Source: Ariolimax columbianus (taxonomy: Eukaryota; Mollusca; Gastropoda; Stylommatophora; Arionidae). From it: a stretch of DNA of 64,000 nucleotides. The notes beneath the pieces are model-generated. The model saw only the letters and a list, made by a program, of their open reading frames with translations. It made no database searches and was not told where the DNA came from. The DNA is taken from positions 40,255,246 to 40,319,245 of the forward strand of contig JAVGWX010000006.1 in NCBI GenBank assembly GCA_036924085.1, read 5' to 3'. This document shows, one piece after another, positions 21,511 through 33,099 of this stretch. Positions within the stretch are counted from its first letter, which is position 1. Each line of letters starts with the position of its first letter. The position numbers were made by a program, and so were the translations under genes.

Positions 21511-21812
21511 TATAGTGTCCTAAAACTAGAATATTCTAGGGCAGATGAAGCACATTAGCTATAGTGGCCATTCATCTAGTAGGGAAGCAACCTGGCAAAG
21601 TGGTGGGTAATGGAGACCAAGTCCACTAACCCAAACTTGCAGGGTTAGAACTCTCAAGTACATCCATTAAAAAAATATGTGCTGAAGTTGGATGCAGTGG
21701 GTCATTATATGCAAAATACAATACAAAACACACTACCTTGGGAAAAAAAAGGCAAACTAAAAAAATTAAAATTCACCTACTAGAAGCAAAAACGACTTCA
21801 AACATCCTGTAG

Positions 21813-22341
21813 TCAGTCTGGAAGCAGACACATACAAGGGGTTTTTAACCCAAATACTAAGACATACAAAAAGCAGATGTGCACGACCAAAAGGTGTAGA
21901 TATTGCAGTCTAGCTCTTCTGGCTTTTTTGACACTGGGATAACTAGATTTCACTCTTTTTTCCGTGCCAGATAATGGAATGTGCATGTTTTCTTCAGTTG
22001 CTTTGTCACCGTAAAGGATTTTGGTAATGGAGGAGGGGTTTGTGGTAGCAGCTGTTTCTGCAATTCTGACAATGATAATAATGTTCGCTAAGGCATCAGT
22101 GGCCCGTTGTGTCGATTTACTACTGCCATGGACACATGCTGCAGCTTGACGGCAGACCTTATCTAGTGCTGAAGAGGAGTCTGCCAACTGTCAGAACCAT
22201 GAGGTGAAGGAGACGTCCGTCCTGCGCCTCCAGCTGGCCGATGGGTGGTCCTTGGCACAGTGGAATGATTTGAGAAAGTGCTGGTGAGCCAGGACGTCCT
22301 GATCCTGCCGGACAACTTGGCTGAAGATGGAAAGACAGCAT
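21813..22341 (-). other. Unrecognised region with overlapping minus-strand ORFs
   Basis: A 124-codon ORF (21813-22187) and a 60-codon ORF (22159-22341) overlap in a stretch somewhat richer in G+C than its surroundings. The translation (ALDKVCRQAAACVHGSSKST...) has no motif I know. It could be the ORF1 of a retroelement or chance. The rest of 21511-22976 holds no assigned element. Confidence 0.3.
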
Positions 22342-22976
22342 CAGACCATATTTTCCATGATCAGGGGAAGATCTGTCTGAGCGGTGATCTCAGCATTGCA
22401 AACAAGGTAGTGCCATAGAATTCAGAGACGTTATACTCTGAGATCCTGTGTCACAGCCAGGGTTCTGGACTTTCGTCTTGGACCAGGATATCGATCAGTC
22501 CATATTTGTTGCTTCTCTGTCTAGATATTAGAGAGATCGCTGCAGTGCTGCGTTGATTGGGTCAACCAGAACAATTATGAGCAATTCAGAAGATGGTGTT
22601 TTACTGTTTCCTTTTGTTTGTCGAAATAAGAGATATGGTCTGTGGTCATTCTGCATAGGTATTTACTCACGGGCACATGTCTTTTTCTTAACCTGAAAAT
22701 TGTACTCTGGTTTCTTCACCTTAATTTGCTGTTATCTTTGAGATTGCATACAGAGCTAACACAGTCACACCTGTAGCCAATAAATCCATCCATTGTTTCC
22801 TGCAGCTGTTGCAGATCATGTTTTGTTTTTGTGGTTCTTTGACTGGTAATGATGCCAGTTTTGTTTCTGTTTTTGACAGCTGATCAAAATTTTCAGTACA
22901 TCTGAATCCTGTGTGACCACTCCAGCTTAAAATGTGGCATAATGATGTATCTTGCACTTAACAAAATAAGACTTAC

Positions 22977-23081
22977 TGAAGCAATATGTCTTTTCTCTCT
23001 ATCATAAGTTTGAAGTAGTCAGCAAGGGACTTCTGCATTAATGCCAACCTCAGCCAGGCTCTTGCTCGACCCAGGGGTGTT
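22977..23081 (-). CDS. RUFY: RUFY coding exon 4 (RUN domain)
   Basis: Residues 142-177, containing [19 protein letters not shown], one of the most conserved RUN-domain blocks in the RUFY family, followed by [15 protein letters not shown]. The acceptor is TATAG, and the first base completes an arginine codon begun in exon 3. The donor is GTAAGT and the exon ends in phase 2. It is only 105 nt, so an ORF scan misses it. Confidence 0.94.
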
Positions 23082-23269
23082 CTATAAATGGAAGAGATGT
23101 TAAACCTAACATTAGTTAATATAGGACATCTCCAAAAATTGTTATATATTGGATTTCACAGTAACAGGTTGATGATGATAGTCCATTTAGCTGTGAGCTG
23201 GAAGATCTTGATAGCCCAATGCCTCTAGGATAAAAGCACACATCTTCCTCAGCTGATGTAAGATGGAGG

Positions 23270-23905
23270 ACCATCACTGGAGGAGCGAAAGATCTTCACA
23301 TACCTAGGACGAACCATTAATAATACAATGGGTACGGATGAAGATGTTAAAGCCAGGATACAAAAGGTAAGAGTGGGCTTTATTTGATTTGAAAACGATA
23401 TGGAATAAAATTATAAGAGTACATACCAAACTAAGGATTTTCAATTCAAATGTGATGTTGGTCCTTTTATATGGAATGGAAACATAGTGGATGGCTAAAA
23501 CTCAATATCAAGAGCTTGTAAGGCTTTGTAAATAAATCCCTGAGAAAGATTCTGGGTCTGCAATGGTTCAGCAGGGTTACAAATAAAAGCCTCTGACAGA
23601 AAACAGAACAAAAACAGGTGGAACAGAAAATCTTGGGAAGAAGATGGCGTTGGATAGGCCACATGCTGCGAAAGCCCCAAGTCTGTATCCCTAGGCAATC
23701 CCTATCTTGAAACCTCTAAAGAAATAGAAGCTGAGGAAGGCCACAGAACCAACAGAGAAGAAATAATGAGGTCTAGAGATACATAGAGCCTTTGAGATAT
23801 AAAGAAAACAGGGAGAAGCTGAAAAGAATTAGAGAAAGTAGCACAGGACGCGTCTGCTTGGAGAGAATTAGTTGATGGCCTATGCACCCCAAGGAGATAA
23901 GAGCA
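23270..23905 (+). mobile_element. LINE-E RT C-terminal part, decayed
   Basis: The plus strand reads FTYLGRTINNTMGTDEDVKA at the start and ASAWRELVDGLCTPR at the end, the terminal third of an RTE-like ORF. It has stops and at least two frameshifts between them. Confidence 0.75.
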
Positions 23906-24224
23906 AAGAAGAAGCTGGAGGACGCATCGTGCTTGCATTGATGTACTAGAATAATCATGGTTTTGAAAGGAGGAGGGGGTATAGATGAATCTTTTAAGTA
24001 TCCATGAAGGGAGGCAGTCCAGTGTGTTGGTGTCTTAGGATTGTCACACCCTACCAGAGACGTGGCACATATATTTCTGCCAGTTTGAAGAACAATAACA
24101 AATAGTCGAGACATTTTAGTAAAACAGTAAGGGGAAAGGCAACATCATAGCAGGTACTGCCATGGGGGATAACTTAGCAGATCAAGTGTGTTCAGCAGGG
24201 GTTCCTCACCAGAGGTATCCATGT

Positions 24225-24520
24225 TGTTGTTGTTTGAAGCTACTCATGCACAGTTGAGTTGACTTGATGATGTTTCTTTAGTAACTGGTTATAGTGGCTC
24301 TTCTTGCATACTGAAGTGTGCGTGAGAACACGGACCAGCGTCCTACTGGCTGTAATGCAGCAATGCGAGGCTACTTAGTAAGCTCACCATTTTGGGGATC
24401 ACAGTGTCGATCCCAATCTTGTTGACTAAGGTACTGACATAGTCTATTTCCAGGAACCACAACATGGACATGAGTTGGAAGGCCTTAATCAGTACATTTC
24501 ACTTGACCCTAGTCCTAGTT
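24225..24520 (+). mobile_element. SINE-3 copy
   Basis: Begins TTGTTGTTGTTTGAAGC. Mid-part TAGTAAGCTCACCA and GGGGATCACAGTGTCGATCCC parallel 34480-34520 (TAGTGATCGCAGATTCAATCC). The B-box-like GATTCAATCC suggests a tRNA origin, less clear than in the other SINEs. Confidence 0.6.
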
Positions 24521-24559
24521 CTCAGGGTATCCATACACCTTGGGAGTTTGAGAACCAAA

Positions 24560-24700
24560 TAATGGGTGACATTTCTTTTTCTTTGTTCACCTTGTTTCCT
24601 AAAGCAGATTGTGTTATACTGTGTTTTGCACCTTATGGTCTAGTGCATTTGACTTCAGTACGCATTTTAGAAAACGCTTTACTTCACATAGGGGCACTAC
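24560..24700 (-). mobile_element. SINE-4 body fragment
   Basis: Shares the block order of 2290-2410 (TTATACTGTGTTTTGCACC..., TCTAGTGCATTTGACTTCAG). The tRNA-like head is missing. Confidence 0.55.
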
Positions 24701-24859
24701 AACGCCTAATCCGAACATATACATGTATTGGTTATGAGCAGTGTCACTATCCACTTGGATACCCAGCTCAAATCTTTACTAGCTTGTGTATTTGCCGTTC
24801 GCTTACTTGGAATAATTGGAATCTTGGTATTCAAATGAGCAAAATTCAAAGCTATCTAT

Positions 24860-24925
24860 ACTTAACATCTTTATACTGGTTTAGAAGACTCTACAGAGTC
24901 TGTATACAACCAGTTTTTTGGAGAA
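24860..24925 (-). mobile_element. LINE-C 3' terminal fragment
   Basis: Contains CTTAACATCTTTATACTGGT and GTCTGTATACAACCAGTTT, the last 65 bp of LINE-C. Confidence 0.75.
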
Positions 24926-25014
24926 GGCTTTAACCGATTTGATAGTCCATCTTAATAGACTCAAACACTAGAGCTAAGTAGACCCTCAGACAGATAGGCA
25001 CTATCTATAGCTGC

Positions 25015-25290
25015 TCTTAACAAACTACCTGTGGAAAGTTACAAATAACTTGGGTAGATTTTGAACTTGAATTTTGTTTGGGCTACGGCCGTTAAGCCTA
25101 CTCTTTTCGATTTCCAACTGCCAAGGAAATTTTAACATGCTCGACACTGAACAGGGGAGTCCGATCTCACTACCCAGACATCAAGGAAATTTTTACCAGG
25201 ATTCATGTAGAAAAAAACCCATTCTCCATCGTGATTCGAACCCATGACCTCCGGCACCCGAGGCACACACCTTACCCTGAAAATACTGAG
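25015..25290 (-). mobile_element. SINE-2 copy, decayed
   Basis: The reverse complement matches 29770-30039: head with GGTTCGAATCACGATGGAG (B-box GGTTCGAATCA, plus 25215-25235), then TTAAAATTTCCTTGGCAG and the TAGGCTTAACGG block. The A-box side is degraded. Confidence 0.7.
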
Positions 25291-25570
25291 AAACAAAGAG
25301 AACAAGGAGAGTTTGTTTCAGCTGGTTTTACTTCGTGTGACTTACTAGACTGAGAGGAAGATAGGTGGTGTATTGGACAGGAATTTCATTATCTTTCTCA
25401 ATCTTGTCCGACAGCGGCTAACAGCCTGCTCTTTTCGATTTTCAACTGTCAAACATTCCTTTACGTACAGAATGTACATAGGACAGAGTTTTTCATCAGT
25501 CTCCAATATGACTTGATGCTAGTCCTATCTTCCTTGAGACTGGATGCTGCTTGAAACTTGTGAGATTTAA

Positions 25571-25605
25571 CCCCCCCCCCCCCCCCCCCCCCCCCATTCA
25601 CACTT
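25571..25605 (+). repeat. Poly-C homopolymer, 35 bp
   Basis: Uninterrupted C35 as given (G35 on the RUFY sense strand). Such runs can form i-motif or G-quadruplex structures and are error-prone in assembly. Confidence 0.9.
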
Positions 25606-25894
25606 TCGTTTTTTTTTTAGGCTTAACCTTTCAGCCATTGTTCTACAGTAAATTTAATAAAACCCTTATGATTTAACAACAGAATGGCGAAGTGGGGAAG
25701 GGCAGTCCTCTCGGAGTCTGTTATGCTAAAAATATTAAGAACTCCTGTGTTAGAGACTGACTTTTCAGCTTCTGCAAGGTAGGGTGAACAGTTCTCTTCC
25801 TGTGTGTCTTGGCATTACTAACATGCTGCCATCCAGCATCTCTAAATTTTATGCCAGGGGTATGAATTAGGGATGCACTGATCATGGGTTTATA

Positions 25895-26115
25895 CTATTT
25901 GGTCAAATATGAACAGAGAACTTTAGCTATTTGGTCAGATACGAATAGAGACCTTAAACTATTTGGTCAGATTCGAATAGAGACCTTAAACTATTTGGTC
26001 AGATACGAATCGAGCACTTTAACTATTTGGCCAGATATGAATAGAGACCTTTAGTTATTTGATCAGATATGAATAGAGGCCTGTAGCTTTTTGGTCAGTT
26101 ACGAATAGAGACCTT
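25895..26115. repeat. 32-bp subrepeats, about 7 copies
   Basis: Unit TTTGGTCAGATACGAATAGA + GACCTTAAACTA, lying just inside the left end of the hAT-like element. It stops where LINE-D starts. Confidence 0.85.
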
Positions 26116-26119
26116 TAGC

Positions 26120-27690
26120 TAATATAGAGGATAACCAACTGATAACGAAGGAAGAGGTAATTGCAGCGGTAAAGACATTGAGAAGAGGGAAGGCGGCCGG
26201 CGTGGACAATATACCAGCAGAGCTCTTACAAGCAGGTGGAGAGGTAGTGGTGGAAGGCCTGACACACATCTGCAATAAAATATGGGCGACAGGAAACTGG
26301 CCGGACTTATGGAGGAAATCAATAGTTATACCGTTACATAAGTCTGGAAACCTAAAGCTGTGCCAAAATTACAGAACAATAAGCCTCATCAGCCACCCTA
26401 GTAAGGTCATGCTTAGATTAATCCTTGATCGATTGAAACCCCAAGCAGAGAACATCATTGCCGAGGAGCAAGCAGGGTTCAGACAGACAGGGAAGAAGCA
26501 CTACAGAACAGATATTTAATTTAAGGCTGCTAAGTGAGAAATATCTAGAACAGCAGCAAACACTGTATCATGTGTTTGTGGATTATAAGAAAGCATTTGA
26601 TATGGTATGGTATAAAGTGCTTTGGGCAACCATGAGGATGTATAATATCAACGGAAATATTATAACGGTCCTTGAACACCTGTATGACAAGGCGTCTAGC
26701 GCAGTTCTTGTGAATGGGAGGCGAGAGGACTGGTTTCGCACATCAGTTGGTGTGAGACAGGGGTGTACACTCTCTACAACTCTTTTCAATATATTCCTTG
26801 AAGGAATTATGAGTGAGGCACTTGGAGGTCACGTTGGTACTGTCAAAATAGGGGGCCGAACGATTACCAACCTTCGTTTTGCAGATGATATCAACGGGCT
26901 GGCGGGTTCAGAAGCAGAACTCCAGGAATGGGTCAGAAGGCTTGATGAAACAGCTCTTGACTATGGTATGGAGATAAACGCTGGAAAGACAAATTTAATG
27001 ACCAACAACGCCACAGGCTTCAATAGCAGGATAAAAGCTAACGGTCAGGAACTCGAAGTGGTTGACCGTTTTAAATATCTTGGGTCGATTGTCAGTGATG
27101 AAGGATCAAAATGTGAGGTGTTAGCCAGAATAGCACAGACAATAGCGGCCCTTGCACGGCTTAACAAAATCTGGCAAGATAAACGGTTAGCACTATGCAC
27201 GAAAATCAGATTAATGTGTACACTGGTCCTGTCAATATTCCTCTATGCTTGTGAGACATGGACAGTTACAGCTGACCTTCAATGAAGGATACAGACCTTG
27301 GAGATGAGATGTTTGCAAAGAATTTTAAAGGTCACGTACAAAGATCGAGTTACAAATGAGGAAATTCGAGATAGAATTACAACAGCAATAGGGCCTTTTG
27401 AAGACCTTTTGGCAACTGTCAAAAGAAGGAAACTCACTTGGTACGGTCACATATCGAGATCAAATGGTCTTGCAAATTCAATCCTCCACGGAAAGGTGCA
27501 TGGCAGACGACAAAGAGGCCGGCCGAAAAAGAGATGGGAGGACAAAATAAAAGAATGGACCAGTCTCCGACCAGAAGAGTCACAGGCAGCGGCATCTGAC
27601 AGGGGTGGCGTGGGGTTGTGATGATGTCTTCATGTGTGCCCCAACGACCTCACCGGTTACGAGATGACCTGACCTAACCTGACCTGAACA
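26120..27690 (+). mobile_element. LINE-D (RTE-like), RT domain to 3' end, recent but broken
   Basis: Codons run from LITKEEVIAAVKTLRRGKAA (RT N-side), through FVDYKKAFDMVW (motif A), VGVRQGCTLS (motif B) and RFADDI (motif C, catalytic Asp pair kept), to LTWYGH and GRPKKRWEDKIKEW at the C-end. One frameshift lies near 26490 and one stop at 27284. The endonuclease half is absent, so it is 5'-truncated. The end is GACCTGACCTAACCTGACC, the tail type of this family. Confidence 0.9.
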
Positions 27691-28421
27691 CAAATAGTTA
27701 ATGAGCTTGCTGCTACTACCTAATTTGACATAGACATTGACCAACACCTCTCATAAAGTAATCAGGTACAAATATGTTTGCCCCATAATGAATTTGTTTG
27801 TACTTCAGTTAAGAACAAAACTGGAAACAGTGGATCTAATCCTGCAGAGACAACAAGATACATAATCAAACAGGTCAGAATGCTTGTGATTCATATCTGA
27901 TTTGATTTCTACAAGTCTTTAAAATGATAAAATCCCATATGTCCTTCTGCAGATACAGCAACAAGGCTGTGATGTGATGGCTGGTAACAAAATTGACAAA
28001 TATGCATCAGCACTGATGTACGGAATTGAAAATTAGTTATTTAACTTTTAGCGTTTTAAATTATCATGCTGCTGTTCGAGCTATTCACATTCGATCGCAG
28101 GGTACTTCTGGGCCAAAAAATGAATAGCTAATTGAATGCACTATTCAGTGCTGAGTCAAATATTCAGTGTATCTCTAGTATGAATGGCGAAACAGATTGA
28201 AAATTTATTTGTCATGTCAAAGGAATGTATTCATGACCAAGACGTAGCATGCTTCAGTTAACCAAGAAGTAAACATCAATATATATGAGTCAGGAAAGTC
28301 GAGGCAGTAAGGAAGGGAATTGCTCACTAGAACACATAATTACATGTAAGGTCTAAAAAGTCGTTCTCTATGGTCTGATCTGCTATCAGATTTTTTATAG
28401 TCATGTATTAGGGAGAGATAT

Positions 28422-28690
28422 TGATTGTAATGGTATTTGATCACACACTGAATGAAATGTGGGAAAATGGTATTTGATCCCACACCGAATTAAATGTGGA
28501 AAAATGGTATTTGATCCCACACTGAAGGAAATGTGGGGAAAATGGTATTTGATCACACACTGAATGAAATGTGAAAAATGGTATTTGATCACACACTGAA
28601 TGAAATGTGAAAATGGTATTTGACTGCACAATGAATGAAATGTGACAAAAATGGTACTTTGGCACCATGAATTAAATGTGAAACAAACTG
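28422..28690. repeat. 35-37-bp tandem repeat, about 7 copies
   Basis: Unit contains AATGGTATTTGATCACACAC and TGAATGAAATGTG. It lies between the hAT-like element and RUFY exon 3. Confidence 0.85.
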
Positions 28691-28859
28691 TTTTTGACGG
28701 GACATTTAATAACATTTTTTAAATGCACACATTAATTTGACATCGTAGTGATACAAGAGCTTTAAATTTAGAAGGGATCTCACTTTTCACATGCCCAAGA
28801 AACCCCTGGCTACGAGAGACCAAACAGGTGTTGAAAGTGACCAGATAAAATGCCCTCAC

Positions 28860-28977
28860 CTGATGTTTGGCATTTCTCGGACACTAGTGGTGATTTCTGC
28901 AGCTTCTGGGGCAACCTTCTCTATGCTCTCCAGCACCCACCAAAACTCCTTCTTAGAGCTGAGGATTCCTTTTTTAG
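28860..28977 (-). CDS. RUFY: RUFY coding exon 3 (RUN domain)
   Basis: Residues 103-142, reading KKGILSSKKEFWWVLESIEK and then APEAAEITTSVREMPNI. It aligns with the RUFY segment between the HGL motif and the TPLGRARAW motif. Entry is in phase 1 (CT completes a proline codon) and exit is in phase 2 at a GTGAGG donor. WWVLE stands where vertebrate RUFYs have a WGPLE-type sequence. This exon was found by splice-phase matching, since no long ORF contains it on this strand. Confidence 0.92.
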
Positions 28978-29368
28978 CTAGCGATCAATTCAATAATAAT
29001 GGTTAATATATTTGAAGATAAAGATTTTTATTGAATGAATGAATGATATATATAATTGAACATTGTTATCTTTACAAACTCCTTGTCTTCTCTTCAAGTT
29101 TTAGAAGACAGTTGTCATTGTAAGCCTGAACGTGCCAAAATATCCCTAGATACCAACCAGCTTTTTACATCCCATGAAGTCAGAATAGTTATGAAATGGA
29201 TTCCTGACTACTCAAAAACATGTGACATGATGAGGCAAACAGATTGGCAAAGAAAGGATCAAATAAAAAACAATAATACACACCAACAACCCTACAAACA
29301 GTAAAACAACCAATGAAAACTGTGAACAAAGAGGTTTAGTTGAACATATGGGTAATACTGGGAGAGAT

Positions 29369-30039
29369 TTGGAATCCTAGTATTCAAACAGGCATGTTGC
29401 TAGGCAGCTAAACGAGTTGGCTATACCTAGTAGATATTTTACAACTTCCTGTGTCTTACTTTTGTTGTTGTTTTTTTAACGTGTAGCCTCACTAGTTTCT
29501 ACTGGCGGAGGCGTGCCTATTCCACCCCCCCCCGATCATAGTCAATTGGGCGATATTAAGACACATAAACCAGTGCTTGGATGTATGTGTGCATCTGTAT
29601 GTACTTATGCTAGGTTTGTGCGCTCTCAGAAGCCAGCCCAACTAAAGTGCAATGGAAGGGTCTCACCCTGAAGGCACGTGTATAAGTTGTGCAAGAGTGT
29701 GATTGTTGGACAGAGTCAAATAAACCAAGAATGCATGGAAAGAAATATCACCCATTAACTAGGTCTGGGGGAAGTTCAAATAATTTGGGAGGATTTTTAA
29801 CTAGAATTTTTTAATTTTTCTCCGGGCAGTGGCCATTACGCCTAATCTTTTCTATTTCTAGCTGCCAAGGCATTTTTAACATGCTCGACACTGAACACGG
29901 GAGTCCAGTCTCACCATCCAGAGATAAGTAGAATTTTTACCAGAAGATCCACGTGAAAAAATCTGGTCTCCATCGTGATTCAAACCCACAGTCTCCGGTA
30001 CCCAAGGCAAACACCTTATCTCGAGACCACTGAGCCCCC
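29369..30039 (-). mobile_element. SINE-2, full length with duplication, itself interrupted
   Basis: A perfect 10-bp duplication CTGGGAGAGA (29359-29368 and 30040-30049) flanks it. The head on minus reads GGGGCTCAGTGGTCTCGAGA (A-box region), then GTGGGTTTGAATCACGA (B-box-like), a tRNA-type promoter. Comparison with 15330-15502 shows that 29461-29758 is a later insertion, of unknown class, starting in a TTGTTGTT run. Confidence 0.85.
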
Positions 30040-30164
30040 CTGGGAGAGACATCTATAAACAATTGGCATTCCAAATCCCAAAGACAACATCAACCTCCTG
30101 AAAAGGGGGATCAATGCACCATTTTCCAGGTTCTTACTGAACACATACAACTTAACAGTCACTT

Positions 30165-31721
30165 AACTTAACTTAATGTCTTTATACTGGTTTAGAAGAC
30201 CCTGCAGAGTCTGTATGCAACCAGTTACATTTACATCACCTTGTTCTAAAAGCTATGCACATCCAGTTTATTCTTAAATGCATTAACTGTCCCCGCCTCC
30301 ACTACCTCCCCTGGCAATGCATTCCAAGCAGACACCACTCTCTGACTAAAAAAATATTTCCTAATATCTAATCTGGACCTCTCTTTAGTCAGCTTGTAGC
30401 TATGCCCTCTTGTTCTTGTTGGTGGCTGTATTTTTAAAAACTTGTTATAGTCTAATTTATCATTCCTCTGAACATCTTATAAACCTGTATTAAGTCACCA
30501 CGAATTCTTCTCTCTTCGAGACGCTATAGGCCGGTTTTTCTGAGTCGTTCCTCATAACTGTAATTCTGGAATCCCACTATCATCTTTGTCGCTCTTTTTT
30601 GTATTCTTTCCAGCATGTTTATATCCCCTCCATGATAATTACTCCACACCTGTACACAGTACTCCAATCTAGGTCTAACTAAAGCTTTATGCAGTTTGAC
30701 GATCACTTCCTTGCTCCTATGTTTAATATTTCTTTTTATCATACCTAACATTGCATTTGCCTTTTTCACTGCTACCTCAACTTGCTTACTCACCTTTCCT
30801 GTATGATCTATTATAACCCCTAGGTCCCTTTCCTTATCTATCTTTCTAATATTGTTTTCTCCCATTCTGTAATTATGTTTCATATTGGATCTACCCATGT
30901 GGATGACTGTACATTTATCTACATTAAACTCCATTTGCCAGCTTACAGACCCTTCTCGAATTTTATCTAAATCCGACATCAATATATCCACTTCCGCTTT
31001 AGATGAGACACTACTGCATAGTTTTGTGTCATCAGCAAATTTTGCAATCATGGATCTCATATCAATGTCCAAATCATTTATATATATCAAGAACAAAATT
31101 GGTCCCAAAACCAAGCCCTGTGGTACACCACTTTTCACTTCACACCACTCAGAGTACTCCTTATTTATGCCCACCCTCTGCCTTCTTCCCGTTAACCAAT
31201 TTTCAATCCATTTGGCAACTTCCCCACCTATTCCATGTGATTTTAACTTTCAAAATAATCTTTGATGAGGTACTCTATCAAAGGCCTTTGCAAAGTCTAG
31301 ATAAATAACGTCCACTGGCTCCCCTTTATCTATGATTTTAGTAACCTCCTCCATGAATTCTAATAGATTTGTTAAGCATGATCTCCCTCAAGTAAACCCA
31401 TGCTGACTATTTCTAATTAGATTAAATTTGTCTAAATGCATTACAATGTGTTCTTTGATTATTGACTCTAACAATTTACAGACTATGCTCGTTAAACTCA
31501 CCGGTCTATAATTTGCTGGATCTGATTTTTTGCTTTTTTTGAATAAGGGGATCACTCATGCATCTTTCCAATCCAGTGGAAAAATCCCTTTTGTAAGTGA
31601 TTGAGAACATAATATAGCCAATGGTTTTGCTAGTTGGTCTCTAATTTCATACAGCAATTTTGGATGAATACCATTTTGACCTGGACATTTATTCACTTTC
31701 AACCCCTCCAATTTTTTAAAA
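30165..31721 (-). mobile_element. LINE-C, RT domain to 3' tail, 5'-truncated
   Basis: The best LINE-C copy. Minus-strand codons run from LKVNKCPGQNGIHPKLLYEI through [11 protein letters not shown] (motif A), SGVPQGLVLGPILFLIYIND (motif B) and FADDTKL (motif C) to MLERIQKRATKMIVGFQNYS. The catalytic Asp residues are kept. The ORF is open for 216 codons (31174-30524) but frameshifted upstream. Motif spacing fits CR1/Jockey-group non-LTR elements. The 3' end is TTAAG repeats at 30165-30175. ACTT on both sides may be a short duplication. Confidence 0.9.
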
Positions 31722-32069
31722 ACTTGAACAGAATCCAACCATAACAGGTGTCAGCTGTGCACACAGTCCTACAAAAATGTTGAACACCATCTTTTAGAGT
31801 GTCCATCACTGGACGATGTTAGAAAGGAGCTTGTTTCTCTGAGGCCAGACAAATGGAAAACTCTGTATGAAACTAAACAACAGCTCACACACATATGGCA
31901 TTGGGTCAAATGGAAGAGACCCACAGGCTGCTGGATCCATAACCAACTAACCATACATCAAATTGATAGACTAGGACGAAGAGCGCTGTTTAAAAGTAGA
32001 TTTCTGCAGCTTCTAATTACAGTGAGATGGAGTTCATTCAATCAAAACCTATCAGTTCCCAATGGAATA

Positions 32070-32300
32070 CAGGTGGGGAGGAAGACATGTTAGTCAGGGT
32101 CAGGCAAAACATACTGGCCAAGACCCTCACCTCAGGCTGTTTTCATTGAAGCCTGGCTAACGAAGTGAGGGATCGGTGTGATCCCCGTAGTAGTGAGTGA
32201 TACGCACATGAAGCCAAGCATAGCACAACTGCCTGGAGGACCCCGGTCAACCTTCATCAGCACGCTCAGGAAGTGAGGAAAGCTACTGCAGAGCGCCTCG
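32070..32300 (-). mobile_element. SINE-3 copy, reverse
   Basis: Reverse complement of the SINE-3 blocks: AAGCATAGCACAACTGCCTG, GGTCAACCTTCATC and GTCAGGCAAAACATACTGGC. Confidence 0.6.
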
Positions 32301-32589
32301 GTGTCATTTTCTTGGCGCACAAAATAGTAACCTACTCATTATGGGCATTCACAAACAACATGGAGTACAGATCTTCAACAATATACACCAAGTCCTCATC
32401 TCCTAGGCCATCTGTTCCAGCTCTATTAATGTCTTCCCAGTTTCCTTTATATTTGTCTGAAGCCCTCTTCTCCATATGTGTTTTGGTATGTCTCTAAACT
32501 TGTAGTTCCACTCTAAAAACATTTTTGTTATTAAACTTGTAGATTTATTTCAAAACATTTTCCTTCCTAAACTAGTAGTTTCATTTCAG

Positions 32590-33025
32590 ACATTGTCCTT
32601 CATAAAATTGTAGTATCACTCCAAAACATTTTCCTTCCCAAACTTGTAGTATCACTCCAAAACAGTTTTCTTCCTAAACTTGTAGTATCACTCCAAAACA
32701 GTTTTCTTCCTAAACTTGTAGTATCACTCCAAAACAGTTTTCTTCCTAAACTTGTAGTATCACTCCAAAACAGTTTTCTTCCTAAACTTGTAGTATCACT
32801 CCAAAACAGTTTTCTTCCTAAACTTGTAGTATCACTCCAAAACAGTTTTCTTCCTAAACTTGTAGTATCACTCCAAAACAGTTTTCTTCCCAAACTTGTA
32901 GTATCACTCCAAAACAGTTTTCTTCCTAAACTTGTAGTATCACTCCAAAACAGTTTCCTTCCCAAACTTGTAGTATCACTCCAAAACAGTTTTCTTCCTA
33001 AACTTGTAGTATCACTCCAAAAAAA
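32590..33025. repeat. 36-bp minisatellite, 12 copies
   Basis: Unit AAACTTGTAGTATCACTCCA + AAACAGTTTTCTTCCT, near-identical copies with diverged edges. Its minus-strand ORF (GRKLFWSDTTSL repeats) is a product of the 36-bp period and not a gene. Confidence 0.95.
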
Positions 33026-33099
33026 AATGTTTAATTAAAAATGTGTAATTTCAGTCTAAAACATTTTTCTTTCTAAACCCACTTCCAATGTTATATTTC

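Larger units (their letters stand above)
25868..28177. mobile_element. hAT-like DNA transposon (non-autonomous) containing a LINE-D
   Basis: Termini are short inverted repeats: left TAGGGATGCACTGAT, right (reversed) TAGAGATACACTGAA. A perfect 8-bp duplication GTATGAAT flanks them (25860-25867 and 28178-28185), the duplication length typical of hAT transposons. The inside holds a 32-bp tandem array and a LINE-D insertion, leaving about 0.75 kb of original element with no transposase. Ends and duplication were read directly; the family call rests on them. Confidence 0.8.
29050..31960 (+). mobile_element. LINE-B copy, RNase H to 3' end, cut by two insertions
   Basis: Three colinear pieces: 29050-29368 (IVIFTNSLSSLQVLED and VMKWIPDYS, RNase H); 30040-30164 (NINLLKRG-type segment, IFQVLTEH); and 31722-31960 (CQLCTQ, YKNVEHHLLECPSLDDVRKE, LVSLRPDKWKTLYET). 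Between them sit SINE-2 (29369-30039) and LINE-C (30165-31721). The last piece is the Cys/His-rich C-terminus of an I-like LINE. Stops are present. Confidence 0.8.

Noticed and set aside
21813..22187. A 124-codon minus ORF as a conserved gene
   Set aside because: No motif and no splice continuity with RUFY exons. Kept only as an unrecognised region.
32600..32965. A 121-codon minus ORF of GRKLFWSDTTSL repeats
   Set aside because: A 36-bp minisatellite read in frame. Nothing flanking supports a gene.
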